From an uncultured Bacilli bacterium (GTDB lineage: Bacteria; Bacillota_I; Bacilli_A; RF39; UBA660): a DNA stretch of 64,000 nt. Location of the stretch: assembly GCA_934086775.1 (NCBI GenBank), contig CAKOIJ010000001.1, forward strand, positions 1-64,000. The letters run 5' to 3'. Both the position numbers and the translations under genes were made by a program. Numbering within the stretch: the stretch's first letter is position 1; each line of letters starts with the position of its first letter. This document shows positions 16,458-24,679 of the stretch, piece after piece. The notes under the pieces were generated by a model. The model did not search any database and was not told the DNA's origin. It saw only the letters and a list, made by a program, of their open reading frames with translations.

Positions 16458-17475
16458 ATAATTTATTTAATTCTTCTAAAACACCTTCAAAAGTTTTAGC
16501 CTTTATTAATTTAATTTTATAATTGTATTTTTCTTTTAACTCTTCAGCTTCTTTATAGTTTTCTTCTGGTACTATAAATATATCGGCTTTGTTTTTAACA
16601 GCTCCCTTTAATTTATATTTTACTCCTGCAATTTCTCCAACAGTACCATCTTCATTTATGGTACCTGTTCCTGCAATCTTTAACCCTTTAGTCGCATCTT
16701 CTTTAGTTAGTCTATTATATATCTCAAGTGTACTCATAAGTCCTCCACTAGAGCCAGACTCACTTCCTTTGTAATTAAATTTAACTTTAACATCAGATTT
16801 TATATCAAAGCTCTCTATTAAATAAAGTCCAAGTACTTTCTCTCCATCATTTTCTATAATAGTAGCTTCTGCCTTCTTTTCTTTATTATCCCTTAGTACA
16901 TTAATACTTAATGTACTATTAACTTCATTTTCGTTAATAACACTTTTTAAATCATCGAATGAGTTAATTCTTTTTCCGTTAATACTTTTAATAGTATCTC
17001 CTACTAATAAATCAGTAATAGAGCCCTCCAGTGGATGATAAACTACTACTTTTCTGTTAATAATTTCATATGGAATACCAGCTTTATCAAATGCTACTTT
17101 AACAGCCTTATTTTCAGAACTTTCTAAATCTATTTTACCTCGTTTTAAAATATCTTTTTTACTTTCTTCATCTATTCTTTCATCATCTATACTAATTAAA
17201 TCCCAAGATGGAATAACATAACTTAAAAGTATAATAGGAATAGTACCAGGTTTAGCTTTAACATATGTTAAGTTAAATGATCCATCTACATCATTACCAT
17301 TCTCTACTATTATTCTCTTATTTAGATTAGTAAGTCCTCCTGGCATATATACTTCATAATCTAGTTTGACAGTTACAAGCAAAAATAAAAACAAATAAAC
17401 TAAAAGAAACTTATAATTATTCTTTATAAATTTTAAAGGCTTTTCATATATTTTATTAGATAATATTTTTTTCAT
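16456..17475 (-). CDS. ylbL: YlbL-type PDZ/Lon-like membrane protease
   Basis: This 339-residue protein (B. subtilis YlbL is 341) has one N-terminal membrane span (about 22-40), a PDZ domain (about 120-205, with LLVGDTIKSINGKRI) and a Lon-type Ser-Lys protease domain. The catalytic Ser is probably in the SGSSGGLMSTLEIYNR stretch and the Lys in EIAGVKYKLKGAV. It is expected outside the membrane. I use ATG 17475; the longer frame to 17541 would start at GTG inside ylbJ with no RBS. The ATG has a TATAAT 6 bases upstream and no RBS, so translation may be leaderless. It sits back to back with ylbJ, as in Bacillus. Confidence 0.88.
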   Translation of the reverse strand: MKKILSNKIYEKPLKFIKNNYKFLLVYLFLFLLVTVKLDYEVYMPGGLTNLNKRIIVENGNDVDGSFNLTYVKAKPGTIPIILLSYVIPSWDLISIDDERIDEESKKDILKRGKIDLESSENKAVKVAFDKAGIPYEIINRKVVVYHPLEGSITDLLVGDTIKSINGKRINSFDDLKSVINENEVNSTLSINVLRDNKEKKAEATIIENDGEKVLGLYLIESFDIKSDVKVKFNYKGSESGSSGGLMSTLEIYNRLTKEDATKGLKIAGTGTINEDGTVGEIAGVKYKLKGAVKNKADIFIVPEENYKEAEELKEKYNYKIKLIKAKTFEGVLEELNKL

Positions 17476-17481
17476 ATTAAT

Positions 17482-17487
17482 ATTATA
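17482..17487 (-). promoter_or_regulatory. -10 box adjacent to the ylbL start
   Basis: TATAAT ends 6 bases before the ATG at 17475. No convincing -35 is seen. If used, the mRNA would start at about the initiation codon. Confidence 0.45.
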
Positions 17488-17506
17488 ACACATAGAAAGG
17501 AATTTA

Positions 17507-18391
17507 ATGACTAATTTTATAAAAAATTTATTATTTTTCACATTTTATACATTAATAGTATTTATATTTATAAATAATTCGGATACTATAGTATCTTCAG
17601 TTAACTTTTCAATTAATCTTTTCTTAAATACTGTGTTTCCATCATTATTTCCTTTTTTTATGCTTGTAGATATACTTAATAACTATAATTATTTTGGATA
17701 CTTTAGAAGTATAATAAAATTTAAGTATAGCGATCTTTTTATAGTTTCTATAATAAGTGGTTTACCTAGTAATTCAAAATACTTAAGTACCTTAATAAAT
17801 GAAAACTTAATATCTAAAAAAGATGCTAGTATATTACTTGGAATTACTTTCTTTCCTAACCCTATGTTTGTAATAGGTATAGTGTCTTCTTTTTTAGGAA
17901 GTAAAATAATTGGTATAAAACTTTTAGCATCACTTTATTTATCTTCATTTATAGTATTTATTTTAAATTATAAAAAATTAGATAATATTACTTATAATAA
18001 TAAAAATTTGAAAAAAGACTTTTCTACTTTATTAAAAACTTCTATATTAAAAAATATATCATTATTATTAGTTATATATGGGACTATATTAATATTTACT
18101 ATATTAGTAAATCTATTAACTGAATACATAAGTATTAATAAAATATTCTTAAGTATTATAAATTTATTTTTAGAAATGACTAGTGGTTTAAAACTAACTA
18201 GTACTTTAAGTAACCCTACTTTAAAGATAATTCTTTCAGCTTTTGGTTTGTCCTTTACAGGACTTTCAGTTATAATGCAAGCTTTTACCATACTGCCTAG
18301 TTCATCTATAGATATTAAAATATTTATAAAAAATAAATTTCTAATGATTATGTTAAATATTATAATCATTTATATAATAATAAATATCTAG
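17507..18391 (+). CDS. ylbJ: YlbJ-type sporulation integral membrane protein
   Basis: This 294-residue protein has about eight membrane spans. The motif FLNTVFPSLFPFFML near residue 40 and SGLPSNSKYL near 83 are typical of YlbJ (nucleoside-recognition/gate-like family); in B. subtilis YlbJ is sigma-E controlled and needed for spore cortex. It is shorter than Bacillus YlbJ (about 400). The plus-strand gene is divergent from ylbL, with RBS AGAAAGGA 6 bases before the ATG. The ends of ylbJ and the convergent pseudopilin gene overlap by 4 bases within a palindrome. Confidence 0.85.
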   Translation: MTNFIKNLLFFTFYTLIVFIFINNSDTIVSSVNFSINLFLNTVFPSLFPFFMLVDILNNYNYFGYFRSIIKFKYSDLFIVSIISGLPSNSKYLSTLINENLISKKDASILLGITFFPNPMFVIGIVSSFLGSKIIGIKLLASLYLSSFIVFILNYKKLDNITYNNKNLKKDFSTLLKTSILKNISLLLVIYGTILIFTILVNLLTEYISINKIFLSIINLFLEMTSGLKLTSTLSNPTLKIILSAFGLSFTGLSVIMQAFTILPSSSIDIKIFIKNKFLMIMLNIIIIYIIINI

Positions 18392-18405
18392 GATTTCCTA
18401 GATAT
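18384..18405. terminator. Palindrome at the convergent gene ends
   Basis: Perfect 10-base arms ATATCTAGGA and TCCTAGATAT with 2 bases between, spanning the stop codons of ylbJ and the pseudopilin gene. No T-run follows, so terminator function is uncertain. Confidence 0.5.
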
Positions 18406-18825
18406 AAATATAATATTATTTTCAGAGTTAGTATAGTCTTCTAATAATATTTCATAAACAGTATATTTAGGAGTAAGATTCAGACTATAATTACTATTTA
18501 CTTCTTTTTTTAAAAGTATTAATTTATTCGTTGTGTCAGAATAAGTAAGAGTTCCATTTATTAAAGTAATATTTCTTTCTCCAGTAGCAAGCACTATATT
18601 ACAAACTCCATTAGAACAGTTTGCATTTTTTATTCCTCCATTATTATGGATATCTTTATTAATAGTTTCAGATATAACATTTTTATTTAAAATTAAGTTA
18701 GACACTGAATCAATACCAATATCTTCTTCATTTATTTGCTTTAAAAAATTAAGCAAAAATATCATAACAACTGATAACAATGCAACACTTATAGTTAATT
18801 CAACTAAAGTAAAACCTTTTTTCAT
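18388..18825 (-). CDS. Type IV pilin-like (pseudopilin) protein
   Basis: This 145-residue protein has a class III prepilin signal: MKKGFTLVELTISVALLS, with Gly before the Phe cut site and Glu at +5, followed by a hydrophobic helix. The C-terminal domain contains a Cys pair (NCSNGVCNIVLATGE) that could form a disulfide. It is the third gene of a pseudopilin operon. Likely partners would be a prepilin peptidase and a ComG/PilB ATPase outside this window. A role in DNA uptake or secretion is inference. Confidence 0.85.
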   Translation of the reverse strand: MKKGFTLVELTISVALLSVVMIFLLNFLKQINEEDIGIDSVSNLILNKNVISETINKDIHNNGGIKNANCSNGVCNIVLATGERNITLINGTLTYSDTTNKLILLKKEVNSNYSLNLTPKYTVYEILLEDYTNSENNIIFISRKS

Positions 18826-18833
18826 ACACTCAC

Positions 18834-19283
18834 CTATATTTCTAAAGATGCATAATAATTTTTATTATTATACTTATAATTTGCTATTATATATCTATTA
18901 TTACCATCTAAAGTTTTCATATATTCTTTCATAGTATTAGGGACATTTAAATTATCAAGAATTATTACACCTATAGCACTATGGTTTATTAGAATTCTTT
19001 CTACATTTAATTCATCAATTAAAAGGGAACAGTCATTGCCCATATAACTTATGCAATTGTTCTTGGTTATTAAAGTATAACCTTCTGTTTTAATAATACT
19101 ATCTTTTTTTATATCATTTCTAATAATATCCGTTTTATAGATGTCACTAATATTATCATATATTTTTCTAGTATCTATATCTGAAGATATTTTAATTGTA
19201 ATAGAATACATACTAACTAAAGAGGCAGAAAGAATAGCAACAACAACAATTGTTTCTAAAAATATAAAACCTTTTTTATTCAT
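18834..19283 (-). CDS. Type IV pilin-like (pseudopilin) protein
   Basis: This 149-residue protein starts MNKKGFIFLETIVVVAILS, a prepilin-type cut site (G-F) with Glu at +5 and a hydrophobic helix after it. The rest is a small domain with a Cys pair (NNCISYMGNDCSLLI). The start overlaps the end of the small pilin-like gene by 8 bases, with RBS AAGGAG inside that gene, so the two are coupled. The next pseudopilin follows after 8 bases. Confidence 0.82.
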   Translation of the reverse strand: MNKKGFIFLETIVVVAILSASLVSMYSITIKISSDIDTRKIYDNISDIYKTDIIRNDIKKDSIIKTEGYTLITKNNCISYMGNDCSLLIDELNVERILINHSAIGVIILDNLNVPNTMKEYMKTLDGNNRYIIANYKYNNKNYYASLEI

Positions 19284-19446
19284 TAAAATACTCCTTATTT
19301 AATTCATCTTTAATATTTTTTGATAAACCATTTATTAAATTATTTCTAGCAGTATATTTACTTAAAATAGAAGCAAGAACTAATATGAATACTATTAGAA
19401 ATGAATAAACAGTAGCCATAGAAATAAAACCTTTTTTACTATTCAT
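19276..19446 (-). CDS. Small pilin-like protein, 56 residues
   Basis: The frame starts MNSKKGFISMATVYSFLIVF and ends KEYFNE. It has the basic head and G-F junction of a prepilin, then a hydrophobic helix, but almost no globular domain, and the residue at +5 is Ala, not Glu. RBS GGGGAGAAAATT precedes the ATG. The gene is first in the operon behind a consensus promoter and overlaps the next gene by 8 bases, which supports it being real. It may be a minor pseudopilin. Confidence 0.7.
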   Translation of the reverse strand: MNSKKGFISMATVYSFLIVFILVLASILSKYTARNNLINGLSKNIKDELNKEYFNE

Positions 19447-19471
19447 AATTTTCTCCCCTTATCCTAATAAA

Positions 19472-19500
19472 ATTATATAACAAAGGTCTGCTGTTGTCAA
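19472..19500 (-). promoter_or_regulatory. Consensus promoter of the pseudopilin operon
   Basis: -35 TTGACA (19495-19500), 17-base spacer, -10 TATAAT (19472-19477): a perfect sigma-A consensus. Confidence 0.88.
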
Positions 19501-19569
19501 ATAAACAAATTAACCTAAATTAAGATTAATTATACTTCTTTTTAAGATTCAAAATACGCTAGACATAAA

Positions 19570-19604
19570 TAAAAAACACCTCAGTTTACTGAAGTGTTTT
19601 TTAT
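19570..19604. terminator. Bidirectional terminator
   Basis: Arms AACACCTCAG and CTGAAGTGTT (one mismatch), TTTA loop, flanked by A-run and T-run, so it can stop transcription both ways. For minus-strand transcripts it would end the lon-spoVID-cotS region after reading across the small plus-strand gene. Confidence 0.8.
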
Positions 19605-19637
19605 GTACTTAAGATATATTTTTTCATATAATAAAGT

Positions 19638-19832
19638 ATGAATAAGTTTAATGAGTTTAAAAATTTATATAAACAAAATAGAAAACTTTTTAATATAGTT
19701 ATATTAGTAGTTAATTTTTTATTATTTATATGGCAATCAATTGTAAGTTTAATAGTACCTTCAAGACTTAATATATTTATATTATTAATACTAGTAATTT
19801 TATTATTATATCAGTTAGTTAAAGACATTTGA
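19638..19832 (+). CDS. Small two-span membrane protein, 64 residues
   Basis: Starts MNKFNEFKNLYKQNRKLF, then two hydrophobic segments (about 19-38 and 44-60) and ends QLVKDI at a TGA. TATAAT ends 5 bases before the ATG and there is no RBS, so expression may be leaderless. It overlaps the 3' end of the CotS-like gene by 18 bases. Unknown function. Confidence 0.5.
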   Translation: MNKFNEFKNLYKQNRKLFNIVILVVNFLLFIWQSIVSLIVPSRLNIFILLILVILLLYQLVKDI

Positions 19833-20654
19833 TTTAATAAAATTACTAGTTTTGTATGTATAAAATAAACTTGATTTTATTTCTTTAACTTTATCATATT
19901 CATTTAATTCTTCGTTTATACTAGTGGGCATACTAATTAATATATTAAAAAGTATTATTTCTTCTTCATTTAATTTATTATTTTCGTTATATACTTTAAG
20001 TAAATACTCCATATCTACATTATTATACTCATTTCTATAAAGTTTATATATATCAAGGATTGGTGTATCAACCAAAAAATTATCCCAACCTGTTAAGATA
20101 TTCTTTTTACCCCTAAAAAAGTTATCTTTCTTTAAGTTATTATGTACTACACATACTCTTTCTTTAGTTTTATCTTTAACTAGTTTATACCACTTATTTA
20201 ATTCTTTTTCTATGTAATATAAATTAGATATAATAATAGAATAATTTCTTGCAAATAAATAGTTACTTGGAGACATATATTCTTCATTATCTATAAGTTC
20301 TATCTTTTTAGAATATATGTCTTTTAAATAATCAATATTATCCATTAACTTATTATAAATTTCTTTAAACTTACTTTTACTAACATTCTTATAATAACTA
20401 GTTTTGTAATGTAGAAGACTAACCATATTAATCATACTTTCATCTATATTATCGTTAAGATTATTTTCTTTTTCAAGATATTCATATTCTAAAAAGTTAT
20501 TTCTATCGTTCGTTATATTAGGAAAATATTCATAGCCTCTTGAACTTAAATATTCAAAAAGATCTTTTAAATCTTTTTTCTTTTCTTTAATTACAATTTT
20601 TTTACCATTGTTTTCAATTATTTTAACTTTGCCTTTAATAGTAAATCTATTCAT
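19815..20654 (-). CDS. CotS/YutH-like spore coat kinase-fold protein
   Basis: This 279-residue protein has the aminoglycoside-phosphotransferase-like fold seen in spore coat proteins CotS, CotI and YutH. The catalytic loop region reads VVHNNLKKDNFFRGKKN, against HGDLHxxN in active enzymes, and the DFG-equivalent is GWDNFLVDTP. The first Asp of the loop is Asn here, so activity is doubtful. The gene overlaps the upstream SpoVID/SipL-like gene by 8 bases, which supports a coat role. Family assignment is by motif and context. Confidence 0.72.
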   Translation of the reverse strand: MNRFTIKGKVKIIENNGKKIVIKEKKKDLKDLFEYLSSRGYEYFPNITNDRNNFLEYEYLEKENNLNDNIDESMINMVSLLHYKTSYYKNVSKSKFKEIYNKLMDNIDYLKDIYSKKIELIDNEEYMSPSNYLFARNYSIIISNLYYIEKELNKWYKLVKDKTKERVCVVHNNLKKDNFFRGKKNILTGWDNFLVDTPILDIYKLYRNEYNNVDMEYLLKVYNENNKLNEEEIILFNILISMPTSINEELNEYDKVKEIKSSLFYTYKTSNFIKSNVFN

Positions 20655-21282
20655 TTTCTATATATGGAATTACTATTTTAGAATTAGTTGTTATCTCTGA
20701 AAGATTATTATATTCCTTAATATTTTCAACACTTACATTATATTTAAGAGCAATACTTTCAATAGTATCTTCTTCTCTCATAATATAAATTTTATATTTA
20801 GAATAACCATTATTTTTAATAGAGTTAAAAATATTATCCATATTACTCTCTGTAACTGTTGTTTCTTCATTCTTAAGAGTGGTAATAGGCTCTTCTATAA
20901 TTTCTTCTTCTAAATTATTTTCTTCAATAAAGTCTTCTATTGAAGAAACTTCTTCCTCTTTTTTAACTTCTTCATAACACATATTTAATAACATTTTAAG
21001 ATGTAGAACATCTTTTTCAAGTTCATAACTAAAATCATCTATAGTAACACTTATAGTATCCTTATCAATTAAACTAGATAAAGCAATTGTAAAAGGAATT
21101 GTATATAGAAAAGTTTCAACACCTACACTAGATTTAGTTATTTTATACTCTCCTGATACATCAAAATAACCCTCGATAGTATCTTCATTAATCTTATAAT
21201 CGTGTGTTAAAGAAATATCGGTTATTTCTGATGCATATGTTTTTAAAATACAATCTTTTTTAAATTCAATTTTTTGATTCAC
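20647..21282 (-). CDS. SpoVID/SipL-like spore coat morphogenetic protein (SPOCS-like plus LysM)
   Basis: This 211-residue protein has an N-terminal SpoVID/SipL-type domain (about 1-95; IEFKKDCILKTYASEITDIS and YFDVSGEY), an acidic middle (EEEVSSIEDFIEENNLEEEI) and a C-terminal LysM domain (about 166-209; REEDTIESIALKYNVS, then NNLSEITTNSKIVIPY). In Bacillus SpoVID, and in Clostridium SipL, link coat assembly to SpoIVA at the forespore surface. It is shorter than both. The start is GTG at 21282, with RBS AAGGAG 10 bases upstream buried in a hairpin. Coupled to the CotS-like gene. Confidence 0.8.
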   Translation of the reverse strand: MNQKIEFKKDCILKTYASEITDISLTHDYKINEDTIEGYFDVSGEYKITKSSVGVETFLYTIPFTIALSSLIDKDTISVTIDDFSYELEKDVLHLKMLLNMCYEEVKKEEEVSSIEDFIEENNLEEEIIEEPITTLKNEETTVTESNMDNIFNSIKNNGYSKYKIYIMREEDTIESIALKYNVSVENIKEYNNLSEITTNSKIVIPYIENE

Positions 21283-21330
21283 AAATAAAACACTCCTTTC
21301 ATGTTAATTATATTAAGAAGTGTTTTATTT
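21283..21330 (-). terminator. Terminator of lon, also burying the SpoVID-like RBS
   Basis: Minus-strand arms AAATAAAACACTTCTT and AAGGAGTGTTTTATTT (16 pairs, one G-U). The second arm contains the RBS of the next gene; the T-rich end could serve as a terminator. Confidence 0.65.
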
Positions 21331-21334
21331 ATGA

Positions 21335-23635
21335 TTAATTTAAAAATAATTTATTATATATTTCTATATAATTATTTACATATATAAAATTTAACTTAGA
21401 TTTAATATGAACATCTAACTCTTCAATTTCATTTTTATTATCATATGATAGATATATTTCTTTAATACCATTTTTAATAGCGGTTAAACATTTTTCTCTT
21501 AATCCTCCAACTGGTAAAACATCACCCAAAAGGGTTATTTCTCCACTTGAAGAAAATGTACTTTTAACTGGCTTATTTTTTAAAAAACTAAGAATAGCAG
21601 TGGTAATAACAGTACCGGCAGAAGGCCCTTCTTTAGGAACTCCACCTTCTCTAAAATTTATATGAAGAGTTTTATCAAATGTACTTTTATCAAGTCCAAA
21701 TTTATCCATGTTTGATTTAATATAACCGATGGAAACTCCAATACTTTCTTTTAATGAATTACCTAAATGTCCACTTGTAATAAAGTCTTCTTTCCCACTA
21801 TAACTAGTTACTTCTATTTCAAGTATTTCACCACCATATGGTGTATAGGCAAGTCCTTTCACATATCCGGGTTTAATATTATTATTAAATGTTTTAGAGT
21901 AATATTTATAACTACCTAAATATCTCTTAATATTATTTTCATTAATTATAATTGCTTTCTTTACATTGTATAATTTATTATATGTGATAACTTTTCTAAT
22001 AATTTTATTAATATTTCTATCAAGTTCTCTAACTCCGCTTTCTCTAGTATAATTTTCTATTATTTTTAAAATAGCCTCATCTGTAAAAGAAATATCATAT
22101 CCAGGACATTTACTAAGTGCATTATCTATTAAATAATTCTTAGCTATTAATAATTTTTCATGATTCAAATAAGAATTAAGTTCTATTATTTCAAGTCTAT
22201 CTTGAAGTACTCTTGGTATTTCATTTTTATCATTAGCAGTAAGTATCCATGTAACAGTACTTAAATCTATTCTTTCGTCTATAAAATTATCTACAAAATT
22301 TTTATTTTGTTTTACATCTAATAAATCAAGAAGTACACTAGAAGGATCTCCTTTATAATCTTTACTCATTTTATCTACTTCGTCAAGAAGTATAACAGGG
22401 TTCATACTTTCACATCTTATTAAAGCATTCATTATTTTACCAGGACTACTACCTATATATGCTTTTCTATGTCCAAGTAGTTCTGAAGGGTCGCTCATAC
22501 CAGCTAAACTTATCTTATTAAATTTTTTATTTAAAGAAGAAGCAATGCTTTCGGCAAGCGTTGTTTTACCTACTCCTGGGGGTCCAATTAAACATATAAT
22601 TGGACTTTCTTTCTCACTAACAGCAATATATTCTAGGACTCTTTCTTTTGGCTTAGTTAAACCATAATGAGTCTTATCAAGAGCTTTTTTAACACTATTT
22701 AAATCATTATTTTCTTTGGTATATTTATTAAAAGGTATACTTATTAATGTATCAATATAACTTTTAATAACACTTGCCTCAGGATTATTATCAAGACATA
22801 ATTCATACCTAGAAATTTCTAGTTTCAACCTATTGATAATATTACTTGGTAAATTATTGTCACTTATTAACTTATTGATATAGTCTATATAATCTCTTTT
22901 ACTATCTTTTTCTCCCAACTCTTCTTTTATAATCTTCATCTTTTCTTTTAAAATCATAGACTTTTGCATTTCATCTAAGTCTTGTTTTATTTCATTTTCT
23001 ATTTTATTTTCAAGTTCAATAATAGCAATTTCTATATTAATTTCATTTATTAATTTCTTACATCTGCTTACTCTGCTAGAATCTAGCATTAACTTTAATT
23101 TTTTATCAGCAGATATAGGCATAAAATTAGTAGTTATATCGGTTAAAACTTCTAAATCAGTTATATCTTTAATCTTATTTAAAATAGAATTTGAAGCATA
23201 AGGATTTATTTTTATGTATTTTTTTATTACTTCTATTAGTTTTCTAGTTAAAGCAACTTCTAAAGTCTCATTATATGTTGATACTGGGAAATTAATAATT
23301 TCACTTACTAAAATATTATTATCATTCTTATAATAACTATATTTTAATACTTTAACTCTTTTAATTCCGCTTAAAACTATTCTAGTATTACCACTTGGTA
23401 AATCTATCTTACTTTTAATAGAGGCTTCTACACCTAGATTAGGTAGATCACTTGTATCGGGTTTTTCTTCTAAATGATTAATTGGAGTAACTACTAGAAT
23501 TTTACTATTATATTTAGTCTTAGAAAGTTCAATTATTTTTTTACTCAAACTGTTATTTAAATCAATTCTTGCTTCTCCAAAAGGGAGTAATACAAGATTT
23601 TTTAGTAAAATTACAGGTAAATTACTTTTAATCAT
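21335..23635 (-). CDS. lon: ATP-dependent protease Lon (LonA type)
   Basis: This 766-residue protein has an N-terminal LAN substrate-binding domain (PVILLKNLVLLPFGEARI), an AAA+ module with Walker A GPPGVGKTT and Walker B PVILLDEVDKM, and the C-terminal Lon protease domain with catalytic Ser in EGGVPKEGPSAGT and Lys in LTAIKNGIKEIYLS. No membrane insertion is seen, so it is the soluble LonA type. The start ATG at 23635 follows GGGAGGG by 6 bases; the ATG at 23650 has none. It degrades misfolded and regulatory proteins in the cytoplasm. Confidence 0.95.
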   Translation of the reverse strand: MIKSNLPVILLKNLVLLPFGEARIDLNNSLSKKIIELSKTKYNSKILVVTPINHLEEKPDTSDLPNLGVEASIKSKIDLPSGNTRIVLSGIKRVKVLKYSYYKNDNNILVSEIINFPVSTYNETLEVALTRKLIEVIKKYIKINPYASNSILNKIKDITDLEVLTDITTNFMPISADKKLKLMLDSSRVSRCKKLINEINIEIAIIELENKIENEIKQDLDEMQKSMILKEKMKIIKEELGEKDSKRDYIDYINKLISDNNLPSNIINRLKLEISRYELCLDNNPEASVIKSYIDTLISIPFNKYTKENNDLNSVKKALDKTHYGLTKPKERVLEYIAVSEKESPIICLIGPPGVGKTTLAESIASSLNKKFNKISLAGMSDPSELLGHRKAYIGSSPGKIMNALIRCESMNPVILLDEVDKMSKDYKGDPSSVLLDLLDVKQNKNFVDNFIDERIDLSTVTWILTANDKNEIPRVLQDRLEIIELNSYLNHEKLLIAKNYLIDNALSKCPGYDISFTDEAILKIIENYTRESGVRELDRNINKIIRKVITYNKLYNVKKAIIINENNIKRYLGSYKYYSKTFNNNIKPGYVKGLAYTPYGGEILEIEVTSYSGKEDFITSGHLGNSLKESIGVSIGYIKSNMDKFGLDKSTFDKTLHINFREGGVPKEGPSAGTVITTAILSFLKNKPVKSTFSSSGEITLLGDVLPVGGLREKCLTAIKNGIKEIYLSYDNKNEIEELDVHIKSKLNFIYVNNYIEIYNKLFLN

Positions 23636-23701
23636 GTTTATCCCTCCCATTTGATTAATTATTATAATGTTTTTTTTTCTTCTTGTCTAGTATTTTTAAA
23701 C

Positions 23702-23740
23702 TAAAAAAGAATATTATTTTTTTATAACTTAATATTCTTT
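23702..23740 (-). terminator. Terminator of holA
   Basis: Minus-strand arms AAAGAATATTA and TAATATTCTTT, 13-base loop, followed by TTTAG; the stop codon overlaps the stem. Confidence 0.75.
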
Positions 23741-24677
23741 ATAAATTAATAAAATATGTTTCTAATCCTTTAAATCTATCTATCTCTCCTGTTTTAATTT
23801 CATAGTCTAATATACTCAGATTCTTTAACATTTTAACGAGTTCATTTAAACTTATATTTCTAGAATAATTAATAGAAATCCCCACTCTATAAGGATGTTC
23901 TTTTAAATAAGATGCAATCTTTTCTTTATTGTAACCTTCTTCTAATAATATTTTTGTACATAGTATTAACCTTATATTACTTTCTAGTAAAGATATAATT
24001 ACTTGAGGTTCTTCTTTATTTTCTATAAGCTCCTTGTAAAGATTAAAAATACTAGCTTTATCTTTATTTATAACAGCATTTACTAGTTTAAAAATATTAC
24101 CTTCCTCTTCGTATTTAGTTATAACTTTTTTAACATCATCTAAGTTAATATTATCACTATTAATTTTATATATTAATAACTTATTTAATTCACTATCTAA
24201 TACCATGGTATTAGAATTAATTCTTAATGATATTTCTCTTAGCGCATCATAATCTATTTTTTTATTATTACTTTCAAAAAAATTTTTAGTATAAGAAATA
24301 ATATCTTTTTCATCTATTAAAGAAAAACTTTTAACCGTACTTACTTCTTTTAATTCTTTAACTATTTTCTTCCTTTCATCAAGTTTATCACTATTTACTT
24401 TTAAAACTAAATAAGTATTATTATTTGGATTATGTATATAGTTAGTAAATATCTCGCTTTCTAAAGATCCTTTTCCAGTTAAAAATATACTATTATTTAC
24501 TACTACCATCTTTTTATCATTAAATAACCCGTTATAAGAACATTCTGTTATTATATCAACTATAGGAGTACTATCATAGTCATATACAATTTTATCAGTT
24601 ATATTATTTTCTTTTATAATATTTTCAATATACTTATCTATTAAAATATCATTTTTACCATATAAAACATAAATCAT
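23739..24677 (-). CDS. holA: DNA polymerase III delta subunit
   Basis: This 312-residue clamp-loader subunit starts MIYVLYGKNDILIDKYIENI and keeps the family pattern of KKMVVVNNSIFL near 75 and LRINSNTMVLDSELNKL near 150. The C-terminal helical collar region contains LIENKEEPQVIISLLESNIRLI. It is part of the complex that loads the sliding clamp. RBS AAGGAAAG. The last gene of a run after uvrC and the RnfC-like gene. Confidence 0.9.
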   Translation of the reverse strand: MIYVLYGKNDILIDKYIENIIKENNITDKIVYDYDSTPIVDIITECSYNGLFNDKKMVVVNNSIFLTGKGSLESEIFTNYIHNPNNNTYLVLKVNSDKLDERKKIVKELKEVSTVKSFSLIDEKDIISYTKNFFESNNKKIDYDALREISLRINSNTMVLDSELNKLLIYKINSDNINLDDVKKVITKYEEEGNIFKLVNAVINKDKASIFNLYKELIENKEEPQVIISLLESNIRLILCTKILLEEGYNKEKIASYLKEHPYRVGISINYSRNISLNELVKMLKNLSILDYEIKTGEIDRFKGLETYFINL

Positions 24678-24679
24678 AT

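Noticed and set aside
17476..17541. Longer N-terminus for YlbL
   Set aside because: Would start at GTG without RBS, overlap ylbJ on the other strand and exceed the family length.
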